Source of the DNA: Vicinamibacteria bacterium
GTDB taxonomy: Bacteria; Acidobacteriota; Vicinamibacteria; Fen-336
NCBI GenBank assembly: GCA_025923995.1
Contig: JAICEW010000011.1
Coordinates: forward strand, 1 to 43,063
DNA: 43,063 nt
Direction: 5' to 3'
The stretch's first letter is position 1. Each line of letters opens with the position of its first letter. Of this stretch, positions 20,928 to 29,900 are shown one piece after another. A program made the translations under genes and the position numbers. The notes under the pieces were generated by a model, which did not search any database, had not been told where the DNA came from, and worked only from the letters and a program-made list of their open reading frames with translations.

Positions 20928-21080
20928 GCTCGTGCGCTCCTTGTCCCCCATTGACGCAGTACGCGCCTCCACCCCAACAGGTTCGTCGCAGCCGGCGACC
21001 CGGGTCGACTGGATGGCAACATTTTTCCGCGGGCCGGCGCTCGGCCCCCTTGGCCGTACAGTGACAGAGGGAGCCGCGTC

Positions 21081-21707
21081 ATGATCCGGAACGTGCTGAT
21101 GGCCGGTTTCGTCCTCCTGGGCGCCGCCACGCTGCAGGCCCAGGAGCGGGCCGCCTCGCTCGATGCTTCCGTGCAGGCGTTCCTCGATCGCCATCGTGGC
21201 ACCTGGCGCGACTTCAACGTCCCCGAGTCCGACGGCAAGGTGCTGCACGACCTGATCGTGAAACGCCGGTTCACCCGCGCGCTGGAGATCGGCACCTCGA
21301 CCGGTCACTCCGGCGTGTGGATCGCGTGGGCGCTCGCGAGGACCGGCGGCACGCTGACCACCATCGAGATCGATCCCGAGCGGCATCGGACGGCCGTCGC
21401 GAACTTCAAGGAGGCCGGCCTGGACAGGTACATCGATGCACGGCTGGGCGATGCCCACACCATCGTGCCGGCTCTGAGCGGGCCGTTCGACTTCGTGTTC
21501 TCGGACGCGGACAAGGACTGGTACAAGAACTACCTGGTGGCCGCCTGGCCGAAGCTGACTTCAGGCGGGTGCTTCACCGCGCACAACGTCTCGGGCCGGA
21601 GCATGCTCGGCATCCGCGAGTTCCTCGACCACCTCGAGACGCTGGATGCCGAGACCCGGATCGACACGTCGAGTCCCGCGGGGATCTCGATCACCTGCAA
21701 ACGCTAG
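21081..21707 (+). CDS. O-methyltransferase family 3-like protein with signal peptide
   Basis: This 208-residue class I SAM methyltransferase carries motif I ALEIGTSTGHSGVWIAWAL (67-85), motif II TTIEIDPERH (94-103) and the metal/substrate region FDFVFSDADKDWYKNYL (136-152). The C-terminus GISITCKR replaces the usual GLTVSRK end of catechol-type enzymes. The order and motifs fit the O-methyltransferase 3 (COMT/CCoAOMT) family. The odd part is residues 1-21 (MIRNVLMAGFVLLGAATLQA), which look like a cleavable signal peptide, yet SAM is cytoplasmic. GAGGGAG precedes the ATG by 7 nt, so the start is secure. Either the leader is a membrane anchor or the protein has a different role outside the cytoplasm. 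Confidence 0.88.
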   Translation: MIRNVLMAGFVLLGAATLQAQERAASLDASVQAFLDRHRGTWRDFNVPESDGKVLHDLIVKRRFTRALEIGTSTGHSGVWIAWALARTGGTLTTIEIDPERHRTAVANFKEAGLDRYIDARLGDAHTIVPALSGPFDFVFSDADKDWYKNYLVAAWPKLTSGGCFTAHNVSGRSMLGIREFLDHLETLDAETRIDTSSPAGISITCKR

Positions 21708-21887
21708 AGGCCCCGGGCACGCTTCGTGCTTGGAAATGGAGTCGATAGCGGTCTTCGAGCCCTGCAGCACGTCCTGCAGCTCTTGATGCCGCTTCGCCCA
21801 TATCCCTTCTGAACCAGACGTCTCTCTCGCAGGCCGGAACCGTTCTGGCGCGCGGGCGGTCGACAACGACTCACTCGAGGTCCACCC

Positions 21888-24833
21888 ATGTGGCTCTACG
21901 CCCTCCGTGTCCCACTCGTCGTTGCCATTTGCGCGAGCGCTCTCACGGCGGCCGCCGCCACCTTGCCTCCCGGCTTCACCGAGACCCAGGTCGTCACCGG
22001 CCTGTCGAGCCCCACCGCCATGGCCTTCGCGCCCGACGGCCGGCTGTTCATCTGCCAGCAGGGCGGGAAGCTCCGTGTGGTGAAGGACGGTGTATTGCTC
22101 ACTGCGTCCTTCCTCACGGTGCCCGTGAACTCCAACGGCGAGCGCGGGCTGCTGGGGGTGACCTTCGACCCTGCGTTCGCGACCAACGGGTTCGTGTACG
22201 TGTACTACACGGCCACCACACCGGCGATCCACAACCGGGTGAGCCGGTTCACCGCGAGCGGTGACGTGGCGGTGGCCGGCAGCGAGCTGGTCCTGCTCGA
22301 GCTGGACAACCTGAGCAGCGCCAGCAACCACAACGGCGGCGCCATGCACTTCGGGTCCGACGGCAAGCTGTACGTCGCGGTGGGCGAGAACGCGACCCCC
22401 TCCAACGCGCAGACGCTCGCGAACCTGCTGGGCAAGATGCTGCGGATCAACAAGGACGGGACCATCCCCACGGACAATCCGTTCTTCGGCACCGCCACCG
22501 GCAAGAACCGGGCAATCTGGGCGCTGGGGCTGCGCAACCCGTTCACCTTCGCGGTCCAACCCGGCAGCGGCCGCATCCTCATCAACGACGTGGGCCAGAG
22601 CGATTTCGAGGAGATCAACGAAGGCATCGCGGGCGCGAACTACGGCTGGCCCCACTCCGAAGGCCCGACCACCAACCCCGCGCACCAGGGTCCGCTCTTC
22701 TGGTACGGGCGCGGCTCGAGCAACACCACCGGCTGCGCCATCACGGGCGGCACTTTCTACAATCCGACCACGGGTCAGTTCCCTCCGTCGTACACCGGCA
22801 GCTACTTCTTCGCGGACTACTGCAACGGCTGGATCCGCAGGCTCGATCCCGCGAGCGGCAACGCCGTCCTGTTCGCCACGGGCGTCGCCAGCCCGGTCGA
22901 CCTGCAGGTGGCCCCCGACGGCAGCTTCTGGTACCTCGCGCGCGGGACAGGCTCCGTCTGGCGGGTGGAGTACACGGACGACCAGTCGCCGCAGATCACG
23001 TCCCACCCCGTCGACGTGACGGCCTCGGTGGGACAGCCGGCCACCTTCAGCGTGACCGCCTCGGGGACGCCGCCGCTGTCGTTCCAGTGGCAGCGTGAGG
23101 GCGCCAACATCCCGGGCGCCACCTCGGCCAGCTACACCATCGCGTCCGCGACGCTGCCGGACAACGGCGCCACGTTCCGCGCGGTGGTGAGCAACACGTT
23201 CGGCAGCGACACCAGCAACAGCGCCACGCTGCTGGTGACCTCGAACAGCGCGCCCCACGCGACCATCACCACGCCGGCCAACGGGACGTTCTACACGGCG
23301 GGCCAGGTCGTGAGCTACGCGGGCACCGGCACCGACCCCGAGACCGGCGCCCTGCCCCCCTCCGCCTTCACCTGGCGGGTCGACTTCCATCATGACTCAC
23401 ACAACCACCCCTTCGTTCCCGCCACCACCGGCGCAGCGAGCGGTTCGTTCGTCATCCCGCAGACGGGGGAGACCTCGGCGAACGTCTTCTATCGCATCCA
23501 CCTGACGGTTCGTGACGCCGGCGGCCTGACGCACTCGACCTTCAGCGACCTGGTGCCACGGACGGCCACCGTCACGCTGGCCAGCAACCCCACCGGTCTG
23601 CAGCTCACCCTCGACGGCCAGCCCGTGACCACGCCCTTCTCCACCCTCGGCGTGGTCGGCGTCTTGCGCACGCTGGGCGCCCTCTCGCCGCAGACCTCGG
23701 GCGGTTCCCCGTACGCCTTCCAGGCCTGGTCGGACGGCGGCGCCCAGACGCATGAGATCGTGACGCCCAGTACCAGCACGACGTACACCGCGGCGTACGT
23801 GCCCAGCACGGGCACGCTCGGGATCGGCCTCCAGGGGTACTACTTCGACAACCCGGACTTCACGGGAGCCACCGTGACCCGTCTCGACGCGACCGTGAAC
23901 TTCGACTGGGCCACGGACCCGCCGGTCCCGGGCATCGGTCCCGAGACCTTCAGCGTGCGGTGGACGGGCCAGGTGCGAGCCAAGGTCTCCGGCATCACCA
24001 CCTTCTACACGACCAGCGACGACGGCGTGCGCCTGTACGTGAACAACACGCTCGTGATCGACAACTGGCCCGCTCACACCGCGACCGAGGACGTGGGGAG
24101 CATCGCGCTCACGGCCGGCCAGAAGTACGACATCCGCATGGAGGCCCGCGACGACGCCGGTGCGGCGGTGGCGATGCTGTCGTGGTCGGGCCCAGGCCTG
24201 GCCAAGGAGGTCGTGCCGGAGGCGCACCTCTACCCGTATGCACTGATGGTGGTCCGCACGCACACGCTCAACTCGAGTGACGCCGCGGTGCGGGATCGGC
24301 TGGCCGCGACCGGCTTCATTCCGGTCGCGCGCAGGGCCCAGGACGTCACCACCGCCGAGGCCGCCGGCAAGGCGCTCGTGTTCCTGTCGTCCACTCCTGA
24401 CGATCCGGTCATCAACACGAAGTTCCGCTCGACGGTGACGCCGGTCTTCAACAGCGAGCCAGGGGTGATGGACGACATGGGCATGACCGGCCCCTCCGCC
24501 ACGGACTTCGGGACGATGAAGGCGCAGACGCGGGTCGTGGTGGACTCCACTCACCCGCTGGCGGCCGGCCTCTCGGGAACAGTCACCGTCACGACCGCCT
24601 CCGTGACGTTCACCTGGGGCGTCCCCAACGCGAGCGCCGTGGTCGTGGCGCGCCCGCCATCGGCCGGCGGCCTCGCCTCGATCTTCGCGTACGAGAAGGG
24701 CGCCGCCATGCCTGGCCTGACCGCCCCCGGCCGTCGGGTCGGCTTCTTCCTGAACGAGAAGGTTGCGTCTCGCCTCACCCCAGAGGGCTGGTCGCTGTTC
24801 GACGCGGCCATCCGCTGGACGACGGGCCGCTAG
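21888..24833 (+). CDS. Secreted glucose/sorbosone dehydrogenase-like multidomain protein (Ig-like, PA14 and C-terminal ThuA-like region)
   Basis: This 981-residue protein has a signal peptide (1-24). Residues 26-365 form a six-bladed PQQ-type propeller of the glucose/sorbosone dehydrogenase family, with SSPTAMAFAPDGRLFICQQGG, NHNGGAMHFGSDGKLYVAVGE, WALGLRNPFTFAVQP and NYGWPHSEGP. An Ig-like domain (about 371-452, SFQWQREGANIPGAT) follows, then a PKD/Ig-like part (about 455-560, with FHHDSHNHPF). A beta section around 566-645 precedes a PA14 carbohydrate-binding-type domain (about 650-785, YTTSDDGVRLYVNN and DIRMEARDDAGAAVAMLSW). The end (about 786-981) resembles ThuA or DUF4350-type glutaminase-fold domains. 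The propeller probably oxidises sugars in the periplasm or outside with PQQ; the rest would bind polysaccharide. No pqq genes are visible. Confidence 0.88.
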   Translation: MWLYALRVPLVVAICASALTAAAATLPPGFTETQVVTGLSSPTAMAFAPDGRLFICQQGGKLRVVKDGVLLTASFLTVPVNSNGERGLLGVTFDPAFATNGFVYVYYTATTPAIHNRVSRFTASGDVAVAGSELVLLELDNLSSASNHNGGAMHFGSDGKLYVAVGENATPSNAQTLANLLGKMLRINKDGTIPTDNPFFGTATGKNRAIWALGLRNPFTFAVQPGSGRILINDVGQSDFEEINEGIAGANYGWPHSEGPTTNPAHQGPLFWYGRGSSNTTGCAITGGTFYNPTTGQFPPSYTGSYFFADYCNGWIRRLDPASGNAVLFATGVASPVDLQVAPDGSFWYLARGTGSVWRVEYTDDQSPQITSHPVDVTASVGQPATFSVTASGTPPLSFQWQREGANIPGATSASYTIASATLPDNGATFRAVVSNTFGSDTSNSATLLVTSNSAPHATITTPANGTFYTAGQVVSYAGTGTDPETGALPPSAFTWRVDFHHDSHNHPFVPATTGAASGSFVIPQTGETSANVFYRIHLTVRDAGGLTHSTFSDLVPRTATVTLASNPTGLQLTLDGQPVTTPFSTLGVVGVLRTLGALSPQTSGGSPYAFQAWSDGGAQTHEIVTPSTSTTYTAAYVPSTGTLGIGLQGYYFDNPDFTGATVTRLDATVNFDWATDPPVPGIGPETFSVRWTGQVRAKVSGITTFYTTSDDGVRLYVNNTLVIDNWPAHTATEDVGSIALTAGQKYDIRMEARDDAGAAVAMLSWSGPGLAKEVVPEAHLYPYALMVVRTHTLNSSDAAVRDRLAATGFIPVARRAQDVTTAEAAGKALVFLSSTPDDPVINTKFRSTVTPVFNSEPGVMDDMGMTGPSATDFGTMKAQTRVVVDSTHPLAAGLSGTVTVTTASVTFTWGVPNASAVVVARPPSAGGLASIFAYEKGAAMPGLTAPGRRVGFFLNEKVASRLTPEGWSLFDAAIRWTTGR

Positions 24834-24837
24834 CTCT

Positions 24838-24868
24838 AGCGAAGGAGTGGCTGGGACGCAGGGATTCG
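24838..24868. repeat. Duplicated tRNA-Gln 3' end, distal copy (31-bp direct repeat)
   Basis: These 31 bp are identical to 24943-24973 and begin 5 bp after the sugar dehydrogenase stop codon. They contain the CCA end, discriminator, acceptor 3' strand and part of the T arm of tRNA-Gln in minus orientation, plus 10 bp of flank. The match breaks off inside the T loop. The spacing between copies is 105 bp. A partial tRNA 3' end beside an intact tRNA is typical of a former integration or of slippage. Confidence 0.85.
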
Positions 24869-24942
24869 CGCCCGCGAGCGGATCGCCGAAGGCGAGCCGC
24901 GGCGTGCCCGTAGCCCTGCCGGACCAGACACGACCGAGCGTC

Positions 24943-24973
24943 AGCGAAGGAGTGGCTGGGACGCAGGGATTCG
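24943..24973. repeat. 31-bp direct repeat, proximal copy covering the tRNA-Gln 3' end
   Basis: This is the second perfect copy of the repeat at 24838-24868. Its last 21 bp lie inside the intact tRNA-Gln gene. Confidence 0.85.
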
Positions 24974-25026
24974 AACCCCGATAAGCAGAGTCAGAGTCTG
25001 CTGTCCTACCGTTGGACGACGTCCCA
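24953..25026 (-). tRNA. tRNA-Gln (anticodon CTG), CCA encoded
   Basis: Read from 25026 down, the gene folds into a full cloverleaf. The acceptor TGGGACG pairs perfectly with CGTCCCA. The D arm is GTCC-AACGGTA-GGAC. The anticodon arm is GCAGA-CTCTGAC-TCTGC with CTG at positions 34-36. The variable loop is TTAT, the T arm is CGGGG-TTCGAAT-CCCTG, the discriminator is G, and CCA is encoded at 24955-24953. The length is 74 nt with CCA. It reads glutamine codon CAG, the favoured one in this GC-rich DNA. Promoter boxes lie upstream at 25044-25072. Confidence 0.97.
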
Positions 25027-25043
25027 GCAGGGCTGGAACAAGC

Positions 25044-25072
25044 AGTCTAAACAACCCGGCCCGGGGGATCAA
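25044..25072 (-). promoter_or_regulatory. Promoter of the tRNA-Gln gene
   Basis: On the minus strand, TTGATC (25072-25067) and TAGACT (25049-25044) are exactly 17 bp apart. The tRNA 5' end lies 17 nt beyond the -10 box, as expected for a short tRNA leader. Confidence 0.65.
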
Positions 25073-25125
25073 GCCGGAGGGGCGCGCCCCAGGTTCCGTG
25101 GCATGATCGGTCCACCGGAGGCCAA

Positions 25126-25254
25126 GTGGGCGAACCCGATGACGACGCGCCCGTCCCCCTGTTCGGCACCTGGACGCGCATCTACGCCGCGGTGCTGCTG
25201 AACCTGCTGGTGATGATGGCGCTGCTGCTCGCCTTCTCCCGGTGGCCCTATTGA
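25126..25254 (+). CDS. 42-residue single-pass membrane protein, symporter-coupled
   Basis: A GTG start at 25126 with GGAGG (25117-25121) 4 nt before it opens a 42-codon frame. It encodes an acidic N-terminus (VGEPDDDAPVPLFGTW), then TRIYAAVLLNLLVMMALLLA, a single transmembrane helix, and the end FSRWPY. Its stop TGA (25252-25254) lies inside the start region of the sodium:solute symporter, giving a 13-nt overlap with GTG 25242 or a TTGA overlap with TTG 25251. The good ribosome site, strong amphipathic layout and coupling argue for a real gene. I believe similar tiny proteins precede symporters in other bacteria, as the DUF4212 small subunits do, but this one is much shorter. A symporter accessory subunit is the simplest guess. 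Confidence 0.75.
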   Translation: MGEPDDDAPVPLFGTWTRIYAAVLLNLLVMMALLLAFSRWPY

Positions 25255-26930
25255 CCGGCCTCGACTGGGCCGTCCTCATCGTCTACCTCGTCGCGATCGT
25301 CGGGTTCGGCATCTGGATCGGCCGGGACACCAAGCAGATCTCGGACTTCTTCCTGGCCGGGCGCGAGATGCGGTGGTGGGCGGCCGGCCTCTCGGTGATG
25401 GCCACCCAGATCAGCGCCATCACGTTCGTGGGCACCACCGGGCAGGCCTACACGACGGGCATGTCGTTCCTGGTCGTCTACTTCGGCCTGCCCATCGCGA
25501 TGGTGGTCCTGTGCCTGACGCTCGTGCCCTTCTTCTATCGGTCGGGCGTCTTCACCGCGTACGAGTACCTGGAGAAGCGCTTCGACTCGCGCACGCGCAC
25601 GCTCACCAGCCTCCTGTTCCTCTTCTCGCGCGGGCTCGCGATGGGCGTGACGCTCTACGCGCCTTCGCTGGTGCTGTCGGTGATCCTGGGCTGGAGCGAG
25701 ACCACCACGATCCTGGTGATGGGCGGCACCACCATCCTGTACGTCGTCCACGGCGGGAACAAGTCGGTCATCTGGACCGACGTCGTGCAGATGCTGATCA
25801 TCTGGATCGGCATCTTCATGTGCGCGGGCGTCGCGATCGCCAACCTGCCGGAGACCTTCTCCCTGCGCGACTCGCTGGCCGTCGCGCAGATCACGAACCA
25901 TCTCGAGATGATGGACGTGTCGGCCGACCCGGCGAAGCCCTACACGCTGTGGAGCGGCCTCATCGGCGGCGCCTTCCTGGCCATGGCCTACTTCGGCGCC
26001 GACCAGAGCCAGGTCCAGCGCTACCTCTCGGCGCGCAGCCTCCAGGAGAGCCGGCTGTCGCTGCTGTTCAGCGGGTTCCTCAAGGTGCCGATGCAGTTCC
26101 TGATCCTGCTCACGGGCGTGCTGGTGTTCGTCTTCTACCACTTCGAGCGGCCGCCCCTGCTGTGGAACGCGCAGGCGATGCACCGGCTGGAGCGCGAGGC
26201 GCCGGCCGACGCGGCGGCGATGAACACGGCTCTCGGGAGCGCCCATGCCGACCGGCAGGCGGCCGCGGCGGAGTACGCGCGCACGCGCAGCCCGCAGGCG
26301 CGCGAGGCGTACGTCGAGGCGCACGGGCGCCTGTCGTCGATCCACCAGCAGGCGGGCCGCCGCATCACCGAGCTGTCGGGAGCGAAGAGCTACAACGACA
26401 CGAACTACATCTTCCCGTCGTACGTGATCTCGATGCTGTCGGGCGGCCTGGCCGGGCTGGTGATGGCCGTCATCTTCGCCGCGGCCATGTCGACGCTGGC
26501 GGGCGAGTTCAACTCGGTCGCGACTGCGACCATGGTCGACTTCTACCAGCGCTTCGTCCGCAGCGACGCGAGCGCCTCGCACTACCTGTGGATGTCGCGC
26601 CTGTTCACCGCGCTGTGGGGCGGCTTCGCCTGCCTGGTCGCGCTGCGGGCGGGCCAGCTCGGCTCGGCCATCGAGGTGGTCAACCGCTTCGGGTCGTACT
26701 TCTACGGCTCGATCCTCGGCGTCTTCGGCCTGGCCATCCTCACGCCGCGCGCCTCCGCCCGCGGCGCGTTCTACGGCCTCATCGCCGGGATGGCGACGGT
26801 CTACCTCGTGTCCCGGTTCACGACGATCGCCTTCCTCTGGTACAACGTCGTCGGTGCCGTCACCGTGTTCGTGGTCGGCCTGGTGATCACGGCCGCCGCA
26901 CCGGGACCAGCGCGTCCCGCAGCCGCCTGA
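25242..26930 (+). CDS. Sodium:solute symporter (SSS/SLC5 family)
   Basis: This 562-residue membrane protein has the LeuT-like SSS fold. TM1 is DWAVLIVYLVAIVGFGIWIG, followed by DFFLAGREMRWWAAGLSVMATQISAITFVGTTG, where the unwound TM1 and Na+ site signature lie. A later SSS signature is GGLAGLVMAVIFAAAMSTLAGEFNS. About 12-13 helices can be counted. A hydrophilic, helical insert of about 90 residues (305-395) lies between the helix ending VLVFVFYHF and NYIFPSYVISML. Related acidobacterial and bacteroidete SSS proteins have similar inserts. The substrate (sugar, amino acid or organic acid) is not deducible. The start may be GTG 25242 or TTG 25251; in both cases it overlaps the 42-residue gene, indicating translational coupling. 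The tricorn gene follows after 56 nt. Confidence 0.92.
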   Translation: MALLTGLDWAVLIVYLVAIVGFGIWIGRDTKQISDFFLAGREMRWWAAGLSVMATQISAITFVGTTGQAYTTGMSFLVVYFGLPIAMVVLCLTLVPFFYRSGVFTAYEYLEKRFDSRTRTLTSLLFLFSRGLAMGVTLYAPSLVLSVILGWSETTTILVMGGTTILYVVHGGNKSVIWTDVVQMLIIWIGIFMCAGVAIANLPETFSLRDSLAVAQITNHLEMMDVSADPAKPYTLWSGLIGGAFLAMAYFGADQSQVQRYLSARSLQESRLSLLFSGFLKVPMQFLILLTGVLVFVFYHFERPPLLWNAQAMHRLEREAPADAAAMNTALGSAHADRQAAAAEYARTRSPQAREAYVEAHGRLSSIHQQAGRRITELSGAKSYNDTNYIFPSYVISMLSGGLAGLVMAVIFAAAMSTLAGEFNSVATATMVDFYQRFVRSDASASHYLWMSRLFTALWGGFACLVALRAGQLGSAIEVVNRFGSYFYGSILGVFGLAILTPRASARGAFYGLIAGMATVYLVSRFTTIAFLWYNVVGAVTVFVVGLVITAAAPGPARPAAA

Positions 26931-26986
26931 CGTCGCTCGACGCGGCCACGCCGCGTCTCTATGCTTGCGCGCTGGAGGATCCGCGA

Positions 26987-29900
26987 ATGGCCACGTTCAG
27001 CCGTTTGATCACGCTCGCGCTCTGGGCGACCGCTGTCGTGCGACCCGCTCCGCCGGCCCTGGCCGCGGACTCTCCCCTCTGGCTCCGCTACGCGGCCCTC
27101 TCGCCCGACGGGGAGACCATCCTGTTCTCCTACCAGGGCGACGTCTACGCGGTGCCCGCCGCGGGCGGAACGGCCACGCCGCGGACGCTGGGCGAGTCCT
27201 ACGAGTTCGCGCCGGTCTGGAGCCGTGACGGCAGGAGCATCGCGTTCGCCTCGGATCGCTACGGGAACTTCGACGTGTTCGTCATGCCCGCCGCCGGCGG
27301 CGACGCGACGCGCCTGACGTTCCATTCGGCCAACGAGATCCCCAGCGGCTTCACCGCGGGCGACCAGGCCGTGCTCTTCTCGGGCTACCGGCAGGCGCTG
27401 GCGACGGACGCGCAGTTCCCCGTGGGCCTGATGACCCAGTTGTACTCGGTGCCGGTGACGGGGGGGAGGGTGTCGCAGGTGCTCCCGACGCCCGCCCTGG
27501 AGGCGACGTTCGACGCTGCCGGCGGGCGGCTCCTCTACCACGACGTCAAGGGGTACGAGAGCGACTGGCGCAAGCACCACACCTCGTCGGTCACCCGCGA
27601 CGTCTGGGTCTACGACGTGGCCTCCGCAAAGTACCGCCAGCTGACGCAGTTCGCCGGCGAGGACCGCGACCCGGTGTGGGGCGCCGACGGCAACGACTTC
27701 TACTACCTGAGCGAGCAGGGCGGATCCTTCAACGTCTACAAGGGCTCGCTCGCGGGGACGTCGCAGCCGGTGGCGCTCACGCACTTCACGCGGAACCCGG
27801 TTCGCTTCCTGTCCCGATCCGCCACCGGCCGGCTCTGCTTCACCTACGACGCGGAGATCTACACCCTGGAGCCGGGGGCCGGAAGCGAGCCGAAGAAGGT
27901 GGCGATCCGCATCGCCGCCGACGGCCGCAGCACCCGCGACCGGATCGTGCCGGTCAACGAAGGCATGACCGAAGCGACGCTGGCCCCCAACGGGAAGGAG
28001 TTCGCCTTCGTGTTCCGGGGCGAGGTCTTCGTGAGCAGCCTGGACGGCGGCCTCACCAAGCGCATCACCAACACGCCCTGGCAGGAGCGCAGCGTGCGCT
28101 TCAGCCCCGACGGCCGCTCGCTCGTCTACGCCGCGGAAGTGGACAACAGCTGGAACGTCTACACGGCGGCCATCGCCCGGGAGGAGGAGCCCTACTTCTT
28201 CGCGTCCACCGTGCTCAAGCGCGACACCGTGATCGCGACCGGCGCCGAGGAGTTCCAGCCGGCCTTTTCACCGGACGGGAAGGAAGTCGCCTACCTCGAG
28301 AACCGGGTGGTGTTGAAGGTCGTGAACCTGGCCAGCAAGCAGACCCGGACCATCCTGACGGCGGACCGCAACTACTCCTACGCGGACGGCGACCAGTACT
28401 ACCAGTGGTCGCCGGACGGCAAGTGGTTCCTGGTCCAGTTCGGACTGCCCGAGCGCATCTTCACGCCCGAGGTCGGCCTGGTGTCCGCCGACGGCAAGGG
28501 CGAGCTGCGCAACCTGACCCACAGCGGCTACGACAACTACCAGCCCAAGTGGGTCCAGGACGGCAAGTGGATGATCTGGGGCAGCAACCGCGAGGGCACG
28601 CGCCAGCAGGGCGGCAGCGTGGTCAGCGGCGACGTCTACGCGATGTTCTTCTCCAAGGCGGCCTTCGACCGCTACAACCTCACCAAGGAGGAGTTCGCGC
28701 TGGTCAAGGAGAAGGAAGACAAGGAGAAGGAGAAGAAGGAGGGCAAGGAGGAGAAGAAAGACAAGGACAAGGAGGAGACGTCCGAGACAAAGAAGCCGGT
28801 CAAGGACATCGTCATCGACTGGGACGGCCTCGACGAGCGCAAGAGCCGGCTGACGATCCACACCTCCTCGGTCGGCGACTGGGTGCTGTCGAAGGACGGC
28901 GAGAAGCTCTACTACCTCACGAGCTTCGACAAGGGCAACGACCTGTGGGTGACCGAGCTGCGCACCAGGGAGACGAAGCTGTTCGCCAAGCTGGGCGCCA
29001 AGAACGCCTCGATGGAGATGGCCGAGGACGGCAAGTTCCTCTTCGTGCTGGCCGACGGCAAGGCCACGAAGGTCGTGACCGAGGACGCGAAGGTCGAGCC
29101 GCTGAAGGCGAGCGGCGAGATGCTGCTGCAGGGCGCGCGCGAAAGGGGCTACGTCTTCGAGCACGTCTGGCGGCAGTTCAAGCAGAAGTTCCTCTTCGTG
29201 GACCTGCAGGGCGTCGACTGGGACGGCTACCGCGCGACCTACGCCAGGTTCCTGCCCTTCATCAACAACAACTACGACTTCGCCGAGATGCTCAGCGAGA
29301 TGCTGGGCGAGATGAACGCCTCCCACACCGGCGCCTACTTCCGTGACGACCGGGCGGACGCGGACAAGACCGCCTCGCTGGGCCTGCTCTACGACTTCAA
29401 GCCGGTCGGCGACGGGGTGAGGGTGGCGGAGGTGGTCGCGGGCGGCCCCGTGGACAAGGCCGCGTCGAAGGTCAAGGCCGGCCACGTCATCGAGAAGATC
29501 GACGGCGTCCCCGTCACGGCCGACATGGACTTCTACCAGCTCCTCAACCGCAGGGCCGGGCAGCCGACGCTGCTCTCGCTGTACGACCCCGTGGCCCGGA
29601 CGCGCTGGGACGAGCGCGTCAAGCCCGTCCCGCCGGAGGGGGAGCGCGAGCTGCTGTACCGGCGCTGGGTCAAGCGCCGTCGTGAGGAGGTGGACAAGCT
29701 CTCAGGCGGCAAGATCGGATACGTCCACGTCCGGTCGATGGACGACGCCAGCATGCGCACCGTCTTCGAGGAGGCCCTGGGCCGGAACATCGCGAAGCAG
29801 GCGCTGATCGTGGACACGCGCTTCAACGGCGGCGGCAACATCCACGAGCAGCTGTCCGACTTCCTGAGCGGGAAGAAGTACTTCGACATCGTCCCCCACG

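Noticed and set aside
20996-21007. 12-bp palindrome CGACCCGGGTCG between the divergent VOC and O-methyltransferase genes
   Set aside because: A GC-only palindrome of this length is expected by chance several times in a window of this size and composition, and no regulator or promoter boxes support it.
21708-21887. Short minus-strand reading with WAKRHQELQDVLQGSKTAID
   Set aside because: The composition looks protein-like, but there is no start, ribosome site or recognisable family, and it is only about 35 residues before unrelated frame.
28690-28800. Lys/Glu-rich repeat inside tricorn as a frameshift or low-complexity error
   Set aside because: The frame is intact on both sides and similar charged insertions are common in bacterial tricorn-like proteins.
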